A DNA stretch of 64,000 nt, taken from contig CM075775.1 in the NCBI GenBank assembly GCA_037974665.1, forward strand, positions 30,447,732-30,511,731, given 5' to 3'. This DNA comes from Ehretia macrophylla. Lineage: Eukaryota > Streptophyta > Magnoliopsida > Boraginales > Ehretiaceae. The translations under genes and the position numbers were made by a program. Under the pieces are notes generated by a model. The model saw nothing but the letters and a program-made list of their open reading frames with translations, made no database searches and had not been told where the DNA came from. Shown here one piece after another: positions 19,978 through 32,337 of the stretch. Numbering within the stretch: position 1 is the stretch's first letter; each line of letters starts with the position of its first letter.

Positions 19978-21651
19978 TGATGCTTACGAGGTGAGCGTGT
20001 GAAAAGTGTACAAAATAGACCAAGTTAAATACCCGCAAGTGCACGGATCTTTGTAGGGTAGTGTGCTCTGAGTGCGGAATCGTATCATAAGGAGGCTCGT
20101 TAGTTAAGTTAATGAAGTAGTGTGAAAGTGTTTAAAATGCTTAAGTGGCAGGTTTGCAATTGGAGTGTAAATTAAACTACAACTAACTAAATTATCTAAG
20201 TTAAACTAACTAAGTATGGATATGAGGGGTAGTGATCTAGGGGTTGGAATATGTAAATGAGGCAATTAATATAGACTCGGTATCTAGGTTATCTAACTCT
20301 GCAAGGGCTTAAGTTACAAGCATACACCCGGTTAAGCTAAAAGCTATAGACCTAGTTAATCTACTTAGCTTATTTTAACCAAGTATAACAAGGCAAACTA
20401 AACTAAGGAATTAACCTTATAGATAGAAACTATGATACAACCTATAATTTAATGGAGTCTATGGTACAACTTATAGACTCATGATTAAAACAATTATATA
20501 GCACTAAAGTAATGCAATCATAATATCAACTAAAAGTGTAATATTATGATACGAAAGTAAAGCATTCATAACATCTACTTTAAAAGTATTACGTATGAAT
20601 ACTGAATTAAAACAAGCCATACATTGCAATATAAATTGAATAAGCTAAATCTGAGACCATATATTAAAATACTATCATTTACAATATTCACCCCTAGATA
20701 TCAATCTACTCAGGCATAAATGAATACGAGTTATGTAAATAAAAGATAGTCAAGAAAAGCTCTCCTATATTGACGAATGCATATTTATGATCCCCGAAAT
20801 TTGAGCAGAGGTCCGACGCAAAGTAGCTATTCGGGCGGAGCTAATTTTTTCCGAATAAGAACTACTAGAGATGAGTTTTCCTCGAATAAGAGCTTTCCTA
20901 TTAAAAGCTACTCGGGCAGAACCTCTCCTTGATAATAACTACTTGGGTCAGACTTCGCCCTAATAGTAGCTATTCGGGCAAAATTTCCCTGAATAAGAAC
21001 CACTTAGGTCGAATTTCTCCCGTATCTTACTAATAAACTACAACTAGAACTAAAAACTAACTAGAATCAACTCAAAAATTGATTAAAAATAACCAAAATC
21101 TAAAATTAATTACAAAATTTGGAGGGAGAGGGGGTCTATTTATAGACAAAATCTCAGAGACGTGCTCGTCTTCATCCAATTGCTGTGCGCCACGTCAGCT
21201 TTTTGAAAGCTTCAGCAGTGCGCTCGAGAGCCACTGAGGCGCGCTCGAGTGCGCGTCTGCTCCAACGGCTATCTCTTTGCCACGTGTTTTCTTCTAGAAC
21301 ATGGTGGAATATTCGTGCAGGGTGCTTGAGCGCCCTTTTGTTGACTTTCTGGGCTGGAATTTTGACTTTTGACCGAGGTATTACCGGGCTATTTTTAGCG
21401 TTCCGAGTCTAATTACGTGCTAGTTTTAGCCAAATTCCCACTTTAAGGACTCTATTTTTCCACCGTTCCGTGTGTTTTCCCCATTCTTCACTTATTGACT
21501 TGCATTTTGGATCGTTTTGGGTTTGAACTTTAACTTTTCGGTATTCTCCTACATTGTATCGAAAGTATCAAAGTGTTGCAATTATTCCTAAGTTAAGATG
21601 CAAATATAGTACAAATACCAAGGTTTGAGTGCTGCAAATACAGTCACATCA
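19978..21651 (-). repeat. 3' LTR of the Athila-like element
   Basis: 1674 bp, direct repeat of 25229-26873. Its left tip is mutated (TGATGCTTACGAGG against TGATGTGACGAGG). Contains a TATA-like GGTCTATTTATAGAC near 21133-21147. Confidence 0.9.
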
Positions 21652-23871
21652 ATATCCCCAAACCTAAACTTTGCTTGCCCTCAAGCAAGACTATCTTTAA
21701 AACAAATGTGAAAGTGAAATTTGCAAATATTTTTACAAGTCAAAACAGATGAAAAAATCTATCCTATCTTTTTGTAAAACATTTTTCAAAAATGAAACAT
21801 GAGAAATGCAATCTACTATCTTAAACCTATTCAGAAGTAAATGATAAATATGATAAGAGAACCTTTACAAAGTTTTCTCAAATAGGCACTCTTATTGGAA
21901 ATCAACTATTGATTGTTTCAGAGTACATATTTAGAAGTAAACTAAGTAGATTAAGTTCTACAATTCCCAATTTTCAAGACATGCAAACAGATTAGACTTT
22001 GACATTCTCACCTTTATTTGCAATCAAAATCTGGATCATGCCTTAACCTTTAACATTTGCAAGAAATATAAAAATACAACTTATAATATCTCTATATAGT
22101 GTTTAGTTTCCTTTGCTTTCTAGATATCCCATGTAGCGGTCTTTAAGGCCAACAATCTCCCGCCATTATGACTGAGGTTGCCAGGTTTTAAAGAGACCCC
22201 ACGTGCCTTAATCATCCGAGATACCCAGGCTCGAAACCTTACACTATAGCACATATTCCAAATTACAATGTCTAGGATAGTGGTGCTTTAGAGATTTACA
22301 ATATATTTATACCAAAAATTTTATTCAACAGTAAAAGTATGTATAACTCTTTTTTCTTTTTCTATTATTATTATTATTATTTTTTTCCAGAGTGTACATA
22401 AAGACAGAGTAACATAACATACTGTACAGACATAGCAAAAAGGTTCGGGTTTCAATCACAAAGAGTTCTTATAACAAACGGTAATCCTATCTCAGTCCTT
22501 TCATAATTACATAGTTATCAATTGAAGAAAAGAAGAACAACTAGGTTTACTCATGAATATAGTACCCCAAAGTTTTTCTTACAGAGTTTTCTTAGAGTTT
22601 TTCATAATACATAACTAATAACACAACTTCTCAAATCATCTAAATCATCTTCTTTTAAACAAGTAAGGTAGCAAACTATTCTTCTCATGAACAAAAATGG
22701 TGTATTTCTTGCATATTTTGAAAAATATTTTCATGAAATATGTGCATCCCCACACAAAAACTTTGCTTGTCCTCAAACAAATAGCAATGTAAGACAGTGA
22801 GAGTGTAATATGCAAGTAATAACATAATGACAAGTACTACATCCCCAAACCTATGGTTTGCTTACTCTATAACATAGGTTGATCAGGTAAAAAGGGACAT
22901 GTAGTAAGGAAAGATATCACCTGATGTGAAATATTTCTATGTTGATGTCAAAGCATTTCTACTATCTTTTGCCAAAAGATGTATCATTCTGCAATTAAAG
23001 ATTAGTAGACAAAGTATTTTATAGATTATCATCAACACAACAAAAAAATAGCAAGTTACACTAAATAAAAATAGACAAAAACAAATATATAGGGGAGAAA
23101 CCAAAAAGAAATATGGTCACGAAAAACAACTAATACATAAAGAAAATAAATAAACTACCCAGACTATTTAGACTCTTTTCTGGGGTTCTAAAGTTATGAC
23201 AAAAATTTAAACAAACAGTAAAGAGTTAAAGATAACACTAGGTTGTCTCCTAGTAATGCTAAGTCTATCGTCTTCAGCCACACTGCAAAATCACACAGAC
23301 AAAAAATAAACACACATAATAATAAAGCATTTAAAAATCTAGGTTGCCTCCTAGTAGCGCTGAGTTTTACGCCCTCAGCCAGGCGCCAATGTTAGACCAT
23401 TCTATGTTTAAAGCTCTTCGGCACATATTGCCTGATAATCGTTTCAGCACAGTTCTTGAATGGAAAAGGATCATGCAACAGATGATGGTACATTATTCCT
23501 ACAGAACATGCATTTCCCAAGTCACCTTGAAAAGGTGACAATTCCCATCCCAATGTAATGTGTGTGAGAATGTTCATGACTATGTTATCAGGGGCCATAG
23601 TATGTTGTAAATCAGTGTGTTCCAAATTCAATTGGTCAACCCATAGATTACAAGTAACTAACATATTGTTTAGAAATGGGTTAAATTCGAATTTTGCCTA
23701 CATGGGCAATGTTGTGAGTTGCACAACGGAGGAAGGCGCATCTAATGAAGAACTGAGATGACTTTCAACAGGAGAGAGAATGGGTGTTGAAGCATCTTTA
23801 TCAGAGTTAAAACCAGTTGAAAATGATATAGAAGCATTGGACTCATTCTCTTGGTCAATTAGATACAAAGG
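21652..23871 (-). other. 3' untranslated interior of the Athila-like element
   Basis: No coding seen. It contains two or three copies of the phrase CTTGCTTGAGG.CAA.CAAA followed by a TTTGGGGATG-type tract (minus strand, near 21690, 22770 and 22855), matching the segment 56940-58040 of the related element at 44634-59245. Confidence 0.6.
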
Positions 23872-25086
23872 TCAGTCAATCTCAATAACATTTTCTTCAG
23901 TTGGCAAGAAGGATGCATAAATTAAAGTAGACTCAATAGACTCGTCTTGAAAGAGTGAAGACTCTAAGGAAGTATGCACACTCATCTTCCTTAGAGAGGA
24001 ATCAGAGTCGGGTTGAGTCATGATATTAATTAGGTCATCATTTCCTTCTAAACAAGGCATTTCATTTTTTTCCTCAAATTCATATTCCCTATCAGGTGTT
24101 TCCCAATTAATCTCACTCATTTCATTAGTCTGTTCACATGTTATTTCATCAAAGGTGCTCATAACAGACTGAATGTGTTGATCTAAAGATTGAAGCATGT
24201 GAGCATTGGATTGGGCAAGATGAAAAAGTTGGTCATACTTGTCACCAGATTTGGGAGCAGAGTCAATCCAATCATCCTGTTGATCATTTTGTTTGAAAAG
24301 ATTATGGATAGGATTAACAGAAGATTCAGATTAAAAAGGTGCAGGGATTTGACTTTCGAAGTTTTGAGAAAAATTTTCTTGACTACAAGGTGATGACTGG
24401 TTTTGCCATCTTGGAGTGTGTGCCTCAAACATGTTATCTACCTCATTCCTAGTGTTGCATTCTCTACCCACATTATTTCCACTAAACACTTCTATCCCCT
24501 CAACCTGGTTTTGGGTAGTTTCGTGATGAACAAAACTAGATTGGTCTTGCGAACTCATGACAGATTGAATATGGTGCTTGTCTTCCTCCCAATCATTTAT
24601 GTTCTCGGCTAGTTGACCGATTTGGTGTTGTAGCCTCTCTATGGATTGGTGGTTGGATTCAGCGAGTTGGACAAGTTGGCCGAACTTGTCGTCAAAGTTT
24701 GGTTCAGGAGAAATGAATTCAACCGAGTTAGGATAGCAAAAGTTTTGATTGAAAAAATTACTTTGAGAGCTTTCGAAAAACTTGGAAGAATTAAGGTTTT
24801 GAAATGCATTTTCTTCAAAATTTTGAGGTAGAAAAAATGCATTATTTTGATCCCAAAATAAATTTTGATGATTCTGCCACCCCGGGTTATATGCATTTGA
24901 GTACACATTTTGGTTTGAAAAATAACCTTGAGTAGTAGAATCCTGACTATGTAAAAACTAGGAATATTGGAGACAATTTACAAACGTATGCCCAAATTGA
25001 GAACAAATTTCACAGCTATTTGGGATAGGGGGTAGGGTTGTTTCATTAAAAGCCCATTGGTTGGATGAATCATTAAAATGAGTCAT
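23872..25086 (-). pseudogene. Nucleocapsid-like frame of the Athila-like element
   Basis: One minus-strand frame runs from ATG at 25086 to 23872, broken only by TAG at 24960-24958 and TAA near 24331. Near its start is a CCHC knuckle, CEICSQFGHTFVNC (about 25010-24969), followed by the Athila gag phrase YNPGWQNHQN and a Gln/Asn-rich, coiled region (IERLQHQIGQLAENI). Gag capsid, protease, RT and integrase are missing. Both stops could come from C-to-T change of Gln codons. Confidence 0.7.
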
Positions 25087-25228
25087 ATTTCAATCAATTC
25101 AAATTTTCTCAACAATTTTTTTTTTTTTAATAAAGAAAGAAGATAAAATAAACACTTAAACAAGTTGACATATACTTTTATCAAAAACTAAACTATACCA
25201 TGCTTCCTCGGCAACGGCGACAAAAACT

Positions 25229-26873
25229 TGATGTGACGAGGTGGGCGTGTGAAAAGTGTACAAAATAGACCAAGTTAAATACCTGCAAGTGCACGGATCT
25301 TCGTAATGTAGTGTGCTCTGAGTGCAGAATCGTACTACATGGAAGCTTGTTAGTTAAGTTAGTGAAGTAGTGTGAAAGTGTTTAAAATGCTTAAGTGACA
25401 GGTTTGCAATTGGAGTGTAAATTAAACTACAACTAACAAATTATCTAAGTTAAACTAACTAAGTATGGATACGAGGGGTAATGATCTAGGGGTTGGAATA
25501 TGTAAATAAGGCAATTAATATAGACTCAGTATCTAGGCTATCTAATTCTACAAAGGCTTAAGCTGCAAGCATACACCCGGTTAAGCTAAAAGCTATAGAC
25601 CTAGTTAATCTACTTAGCTTATTTTAACCAAGTACAACAAGGCAAACTAAACAAAGGAATTAACCTTACAGATAGAAACTATGGTACAACCTATAGTTTC
25701 ATGGAGTCTATGGTACAACCTATGGACTCATAATTAAAATAATTATATGGCACTAAAGTAACACAATTATAATATCAACTACAAGTGTAATATTATGATA
25801 CGAAAGTAAAGCATTCATAACATCTACTTTAAAAGCATTACGTATGAATACTGAGTTAAAACAAGCCATACATTGCAATATGAATTGAATAAGCTAAATA
25901 TGAGACCATATATTAAAATACTATCATTTACAATATTCACCCCTATATATCAGTCTACTTAGACATAAATGAATACGAGTTATGTAAATAAAAGATAGTC
26001 AAGAAAGGCTCTCCCATATTGATGAACCTGTATTTCTGATCCCCGAAATTTGAGCAGAGGTCCGATGCAAAGTAGCTATTCGGGCAGAACCTCCCTCGGA
26101 TAATAACCATTTGGGTCGGACTTTCCCCTAATAGTAGCTATTAGGAAAAAATTTCTCCGAATAAGAACCACTTAGGTGGGATTTCCCCCGTATCCTACTA
26201 ATAAACTACAACTAGAACTAAAAACTAACTAGAATTAACTCGAAAATTGATTAAAAATAACCAAAATCCAAAATCAATTACAAAATTCAGAGAAATGGGG
26301 GGTCTATTTATAGACAAAATCTCAGAGGCACGCTCGAGCGCGCTTGGTCTTCATCCAATCGCTGCGCTCTACGCCAGCTTTTTGAAAGCTTCAGTAGCAC
26401 GCTCGAGCGCCACTGAGGCACGCTCTAACGCGTGTCTGCTCCAACGACTGTCTCTTTGCCACGTGTTTTTTTCTAGAACATGGTAAAATATTCATGCAGG
26501 TTACTCGAGCGCCAAGAGGGCTCGCTCAAGCGCCCTTTTGTTGACTTTCTAGGCTAGAATTTTGACTTTTGACCGAGCTTTGACTGTGCATTGACCGAGG
26601 CGTTACCGGGCTATTTTCAGCATTTCGAGTCTGATTACATGCTAGTTTCGGCCAAATTCCAACTTTAAGGACTCCATTCTTCCACCGTTCTGCGTGTTTT
26701 CCCTATTCTTCACTTCTTGACTTGCATTTTGGATCGTTTTGGGTCTGAACTTTCACTTTCCGATATTCTCCTACATTGCATTGAAAGTATCAAAGTGTTG
26801 CAATTATTCCTAAGTTAAGATGCAAATATAATACAAGTACCAAGGCTTGAATGCTGCAAATACTGTCACATCA
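25229..26873 (-). repeat. 5' LTR of the Athila-like element
   Basis: 1645 bp. Contains repeated CGCTCGAGCG palindromes (26330-26345, 26401-26412) and a TATA-like block near 26300. See the partner at 19978-21651. Confidence 0.9.
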
Positions 26874-26913
26874 AGAGTAGAGAATGAACTCCTTGTGTAG
26901 GAGATAATGACTC
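26874..26913 (-). pseudogene. 40-bp outer Gypsy RNase H sliver
   Basis: Minus-strand reading SHYLLHKEFILYS joins the HWS at 63168-63175 on one side and SDHEALK at 19970 on the other. It is the only outer-element DNA left between two insertions, and it fixes the boundaries of both. Confidence 0.85.
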
Positions 26914-28478
26914 TGTTGGCCTTATGCCAAAAGATATGATTTTGATGATACCAAATCAAGAAAAATTAGATTTGTAAGTGTGTTTGTGCCAATGTGTTTA
27001 CATGCTTAAAATACACATTTGTTGGCTTATGTGCATTAAATGTATATATGATTATCAGTCAAATTGTATGTAAATGTTTTGGCTTGTGTGCATTATGTTG
27101 TACTAATGATATTGGAAGCCAAAAATATATTGTGGATGTTTATGTTATATAAGGAAGAGAATCTTGCACAAAGAAGATATGTGATTGATCAAATAAGAGA
27201 TGCAAGATAGAAAAGATGCAAACTTATGTATGCCTTTGAAGAATGCAAAGATCAAAATCACCACAAGCATGAAGAAATAAAGTCTTGAAGAGTTGAAGAA
27301 ATGAAGAGAAGAAGAAGTCACAAGGATAGAGATGTGGAGACATAAGGGGTACCGACTATTTATATGTCGAGTGACTTTGAGATGCTCGGTAAAGCTCAAA
27401 ATGTCTCTTGAAACTTCTTTTTGAAAAATGCTTTTACATAAGTAAAAGATCTTTGAGAAAAATGCTTTTACATAAGTGAAAGAGTCTTTGAAAAATTTGT
27501 TGTTAAAAGATCAGTTTTGGGTTAAAACGGCTTGCAAATGAATCTACATTGTTTTTGCTTTGAAAAAATGACTTAAGACTTGTTTTCCTCTTGTCCTATT
27601 GCAAAATGGACAAGTTAGATGAATCAAGTCGGATGAATGACTCGTCCGACTTTACTCAGCTCACTTTTCCATAGAGTGCAAAGGACAAGTCGGATGAATC
27701 AAGTCAGATGAATGGACTCATCCGGCATTCAGAAATAGAGCCTTTAACTAGCCGGTAAAATGAGGTTCTATATATTTCTAAACTTTCCCATTGCACTTTC
27801 AACCTCTTCCAACTACAAGCAATTTTTCTAAAGCTTTCATATAATTCAAAACACATTGCTTGAACATTTATTGAGCTTTATCTTGCAAATCATTGAGCAT
27901 TCAAAGAGCTTCATTTGTATTATCCAACTCATAGAGGAGTTAAAGCTTTATATCTTTCATATACACACATTCTTGGTTGTGTTGCTATCTAGATCTTGGA
28001 TTGTGAGAATTATAGAAGAGAAAAAAGTGTTGTAAAATTCTTTGTGGACTCAAAGGAGGAGAGGTTGTAGGTTTGAACTTCACCTACTTATGAAGAAGCT
28101 TGGTTGATCTTTTATGGGTTCAAGAGATTGTTGTATTTGCTCTTGTGGATTCAAAAGTGGGTTGCTCTTGTAGGTCCAAAAGTGGACTTGTATTGTTGGT
28201 TTGTACTTCACCAACTTGTGAAGAAGCACTACTAGTGGAACTAGTAGAAATCCTAAAGGGAGGAAGACCTTAGGTGGTGGATTAGATTAGCAAACTACCT
28301 TAAAATTGACGGCGTCATCTCTTTCTTTCTTCTCTCCTTATCTCTTTATATTTGTGCATGCATAGCATTTGTTAAATTACTTGATAGAATTAACTCGTTG
28401 CAAATAGATCCGAAAATGTAGTATCATTGCCTCCTTATCCTAATTCATCCCCCCCTCTTAGGATATTTTGGACTAACA
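26914..28478 (+). repeat. Left LTR of the SIRE-type element
   Basis: 1565 bp, matches 61602-63162 closely along its length, with scattered changes (for example GAAGCAC.ACTAGTGGAAC). Confidence 0.92.
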
Positions 28479-28480
28479 AG

Positions 28481-28498
28481 TGGTATCAGAGTTAGGAC
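28481..28498 (+). promoter_or_regulatory. Primer-binding site of the SIRE-type element
   Basis: TGGTATCAGAGTTAGGAC directly after the LTR, complementary to the 3' end of initiator-Met tRNA as in most Copia elements. Confidence 0.85.
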
Positions 28499-28534
28499 TT
28501 TACCTATAGCTTAACCGCTAGTAAAGCAAAGATC

Positions 28535-28780
28535 GTGGCAATTACTACTACATCTTCTCATATTGAAGGATATTCAATTGATAGACCTCCTTTGTTTATA
28601 GGTACCGAATTTATGAGGTGGAAAAATCATATGACAACATATATTCAATTCGTGGATTACACATTGTGGACAATTGTTGAAAGTGGGCCATATGAAGTTG
28701 AAGATGAGTTAACCGAGCAAAACATTGCTAAGTTAACCAAGAATGCTCAAGCTATGCATCTTCTCTATTGTGTAATATGA
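28535..28780 (+). pseudogene. SIRE-type Copia gag N-terminus
   Basis: Encodes YSIDRPPLFIGTEFMRWKNH and VDYTLWTIVESGP, the typical start of SIRE gag, followed by NAQAMHLLYC. The true start may be upstream of or at this ATG (28535). The match stops at about 28770, where a minus-strand Copia LTR begins. The gag C-terminal tail seems to resume at 59250 (TNPQGP…RWVP). Confidence 0.8.
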
Positions 28781-30593
28781 AGGATGTGAATTCCTATGCA
28801 TCTAGACATTATTTTTCAGTTTATAATCAGAATTTAAAAACAAATAATATCAGCCATGTAATCCACGCCAGGAACACATGAAATCATGTATATAACACCC
28901 ACATAAATCAATATCAAGTGCAATTAAAAACAGAGTGTGATTAATACCTTTTGTGTTAGCTTAAATACACAACACACATACGAGTTATAACTGGAATATG
29001 GCTGGAAAATTCCTCCAAGAATTGAGAATCTCCCCAAGGCTGCAAGTCTTTGAGTTTTCTCCCCTATTCCACGATCCTAGCAAAACGGTGTATAAAAAAA
29101 TGGTGGAAATTTTCTTCTCTACCTTTTCCTTGCTATTGTTGTGTATATGTGTGTAGAGAGGAGAAAAATTTTATGGGTCTCTTTAGTGTGGAGTAGATAG
29201 CCGTGTATCTTAAGAGAAAGAGAGAGATTAGGAGTTTTAGATTGCCTAGGAGATTTAATTTCAGATTTTTCTAATTTTCTTTTGAAGATAATAGGCATTA
29301 TCTTCATAAAATCAAAAATCTTTCATTATCTCTTAATCTAACCAGCTTCATATGCCTGACACAAGCCTAACACATGCCAGTTAAGACAAGCCGTCATTAG
29401 ACAAACATTCTTGTCCAAAGAATGTTCTTTGTCTAATTGTCTTAACTTCTAAAACTACCAAGACTTCCCAAAAAGGAAACCATACTCAATACCTCAACAA
29501 ATACACGTTTTCTATAGCTAAAAAAGTAGCAACACACCGTAATAGGAAAGTGGCTAGGAGAGAGACCTGAAGACATAGTTACTATGGCTTCAAAATGACC
29601 AAAATACCTCTACTAGACACTAGCAGTGTTTGGACCATTTTAACCTCAACTCATTCCACTAAAGAGTTAAGGTTGCACTCCATGGTAACTAATAAACTTT
29701 CAAGGGAGGTTTTTTGTCTTTGACCTACTAAGCAAAATGACCGAAATGCCCCTCTATGTTTCGATTGCAATCAAGAGTAGGTCTTGCATTCACATTATCA
29801 TCCTATTTTGATTACATCTACATCTTGGACCTTTATCTTTCATATAATCATCACCCAAATACTATTCCCTTATTCTTGGGAGCGACCCACAAGTCTCGTA
29901 TCCAACATAGCCCGAACTATATTACTAAGCGCTTAGATTTGGATGCTTACATAGAAAACTCCAAGCGAGTAGCTCACTATCATTTAAGATAACAAATAAT
30001 CATGACTCATATGCGTGTCATCTAATGGATCTAGTCCATGTGTCCAAAACACAGAGCTGTTGACCCTATTATAAGATCTCACTCATAGTGAATCAAAACA
30101 TATGTCCTAGGATCCACTGATACATCAACATATGCTCATGATATAAAGCATTGGTCACTTAGTAGCTTGAGATGCTTTTAATTCTCTAACAATGATAGTA
30201 ATGTCACTGAGATTGCATCTATTGTAGTCCCGTTCAATGCACTATTATGCACTAATGAGAGAAGTCTGAAAAGTCCCACAATGACCAAGGTAGGTCACCC
30301 TACCAAATAGGAGACTATCTCATTATAACCTTACCATAGTGAAGTTCTCAAATTTACTATTCGGTTATAAACCTATAGTTTTGATCCAAGCCTCATAGCA
30401 TAGACCTTCTATGCGGATCACCACGTATCTATGCCATTCACGTGTATCACGGAGCCTTATTGCATACAAATATATCTAATAATATAGAGAATATAACATG
30501 CTCATGATAAATGCACTGATTTATTAACTGATCAATATCCATTATACTGAGATATCTTAGTGTTAGTGGTCTTTAGGGCATCCAATTCCCAAC
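28771..30593 (-). repeat. 3' LTR of the minus-strand Copia element
   Basis: Read on the minus strand it starts TGTTGGGAATTGGATGCCC directly after a polypurine-like AGTGCAAGTAGGAGTA. The other end is probably near 28771 (TGTAATATGAAGG on the plus strand). No second LTR copy remains in the window, so the left end is approximate. Confidence 0.65.
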
Positions 30594-30599
30594 ATACTC

Positions 30600-31078
30600 C
30601 TACTTGCACTAATGAGCACTACTACTATACTAATCCAACACCCACAGCCTCTACAAGAGTATTAAATTCCCTATTAGTAAGGCGGGTCCGCTGAATTATT
30701 GCCTGAAGCATTTCCTTACCACTTCATTATCCCATTGGATAATTTCTCGAATCACGTGGTACTTATTCTCTTTATTGTGCTTCCCAATCTAGTGGTTCTC
30801 TGGTTTTTCACATTCTGCTATTATTCCACCATTACTGTAGTATACTCTATGAGTATCTGTAATGCTATCATGGGCTCCAATTCCATTAGGAATTTCCTGA
30901 GCCACATGGCCCCTTATGTCGCTTCTTGTGTTGCGTCATGCCCTATTCATATGGTAGAGCAAACAATACAGGATTGTTTTTCTTACTCATCCATATTACA
31001 GTGCATGCAACATAGTAATGACATTTCAAAAAATTGAGCTTTTGAAATTTATGTCTGACTGAAAATCTGAATCTTGTA
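30600..31078 (-). pseudogene. Minus-strand Copia RNase H remnant
   Basis: Minus-strand frames read DSDFQSDI, AMWLRKFLMELE, IGKHNKENKYHVIREII and NNSADP, which are the end of Copia RNase H. Many stops and frameshifts. The match is cut at 31078 by the Gypsy solo LTR and continues upstream (RT) from 41478. Confidence 0.8.
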
Positions 31079-31779
31079 TGTGAGACCCCATACCGAGCCA
31101 GTATAGAGCCCATATGCATTTTATAACATTTCATATAATTTAGCATCATTTAATATGCATTTATATCAATTAATGTATATTTACATAATTTAACGTGCAT
31201 TTGTCTTATTTACGTGCACTGCATTGGTTAACGTGCATGTGGGTAATTAATATAGCGTAGCTAGTAATTATAACCTATCTAGTTCAATAGCTAGTTAGAG
31301 TAACTAAACTAGAACTAAAACAATTAGAATTAACACTAAGATGGCAAACTAGTAAAACACAATCTAGTTGGAGGGCACTCTCGTCATTAGGCAATTTATA
31401 TATTATTTATCAATACATACTACACCACCCACACACACTACAACACATAAACACACACCAATACACACTCACCCACTCAACACACACTCAGATTTTCAAC
31501 CATAGAAATGAGAGAAAGAAGAAAGAAAAGGGAAGGAGAAGGAAGAGGGGAGACATTTCAAGTCATCTTCAAGCTTTCTAGCACCATTTCTTGCATTCGA
31601 TCACAAAGCTAAGGTGATGAATTTTTCATAAATGGTTTTTAAAGGATTCATTCAAGATTATTAATGTTCATTTGGTGTTAAACTTGCTATTGCTTTCATA
31701 CAAAAGCTTGAATGATGAGAAGATTGAGTATTATGTGTTGTAGATCTAGGAATTGTAAACTTATGTTGGATGTTGATTG

Positions 31780-32337
31780 TGAAAAATTGAGAGAAAAAAC
31801 GCAGCAAGAAGAAAGAAAAGAAAAAAGGATTTTCTTCTTCATCATCTTGAGAGAACCATGGCTGAAAAATGAAGGTGAACTAGATGAACTTGTCTTCTCT
31901 TCTTGTTCATAAAAACGCAGCCAAAGAAAGGGAGAAGAATGAAATGGTTTTGCTCTCTTCCTAACAAACAAGCTCATAAATCTTCCATGGTTATCTAGCA
32001 CAAAACAACCACGGAAATGGAGAAGCCATTCTTTGCTCGTGTGGACGGACTAGAGCTCTTGTATTTTCAAGAGGAGAAGTCTTCCATCAAGTGTGCAAAA
32101 ATTCAGATCTATGGCTTCCATGAGTTGTCTACAAGAGGTATACTCTTCTACTATCTCTTGTCAATATATATACTTGCTATATATATGTTTTGCATATGTT
32201 AATCACATGATATCAAGATTAGAGTTTCATATGAACATCATGCTTTGAATTCCAGAAAATTTTGAATGTCATGTTTCGCTTCCGCTCGATTCTTAGCTAG
32301 ATGATGTTTATAGCTCTAAAATATATGAGATCCTTCA
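31780..32337 (+). repeat. 5' direct repeat (LTR or R-U5) of the decayed Copia
   Basis: 558 bp, nearly identical to 39277-39834. A 61-codon frame starting MEKPFFARVDG is present in both copies and is a by-product of the repeat. Confidence 0.85.

Larger units (their letters stand above)
19978..26873 (-). mobile_element. Non-autonomous Athila-like Gypsy element
   Basis: LTRs at 19978-21651 (3') and 25229-26873 (5'), ends TGATGTGAC/GTCACATCA, target duplication GGAGT/AGAGT (19973-19977 and 26874-26878, one mismatch). The primer site next to the 5' LTR (25202-25226, read in minus as TTTTTGTCGCCGTTGCCGAGG) is the Athila/Tat type. Before the 3' LTR is the sequence GCTTGAGGGCAAGCAAAG then GTTTGGGGATAT. 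The interior has only a nucleocapsid-like frame and no pol. It interrupts the outer Gypsy RNase H codons (…LYS | SDHE…). Confidence 0.9.

Noticed and set aside
21185-21412. Frame in the Athila-like LTR, with a partner at 26247-26486
   Set aside because: Both are inside the LTR copies and differ by frame-breaking changes; they follow the CGCTCGAGCG-rich block and have no protein family.
30699-31037. 112-codon plus-strand frame with membrane-like segments
   Set aside because: The minus strand of the same block reads as Copia RNase H; the plus frame is a shadow.
32017-32202. Frame starting MEKPFFARVDG, also present at 39514-39699
   Set aside because: It lies wholly inside the two 558-bp direct repeats of a Copia element, so its duplication is explained by the LTRs, not by selection on a gene.
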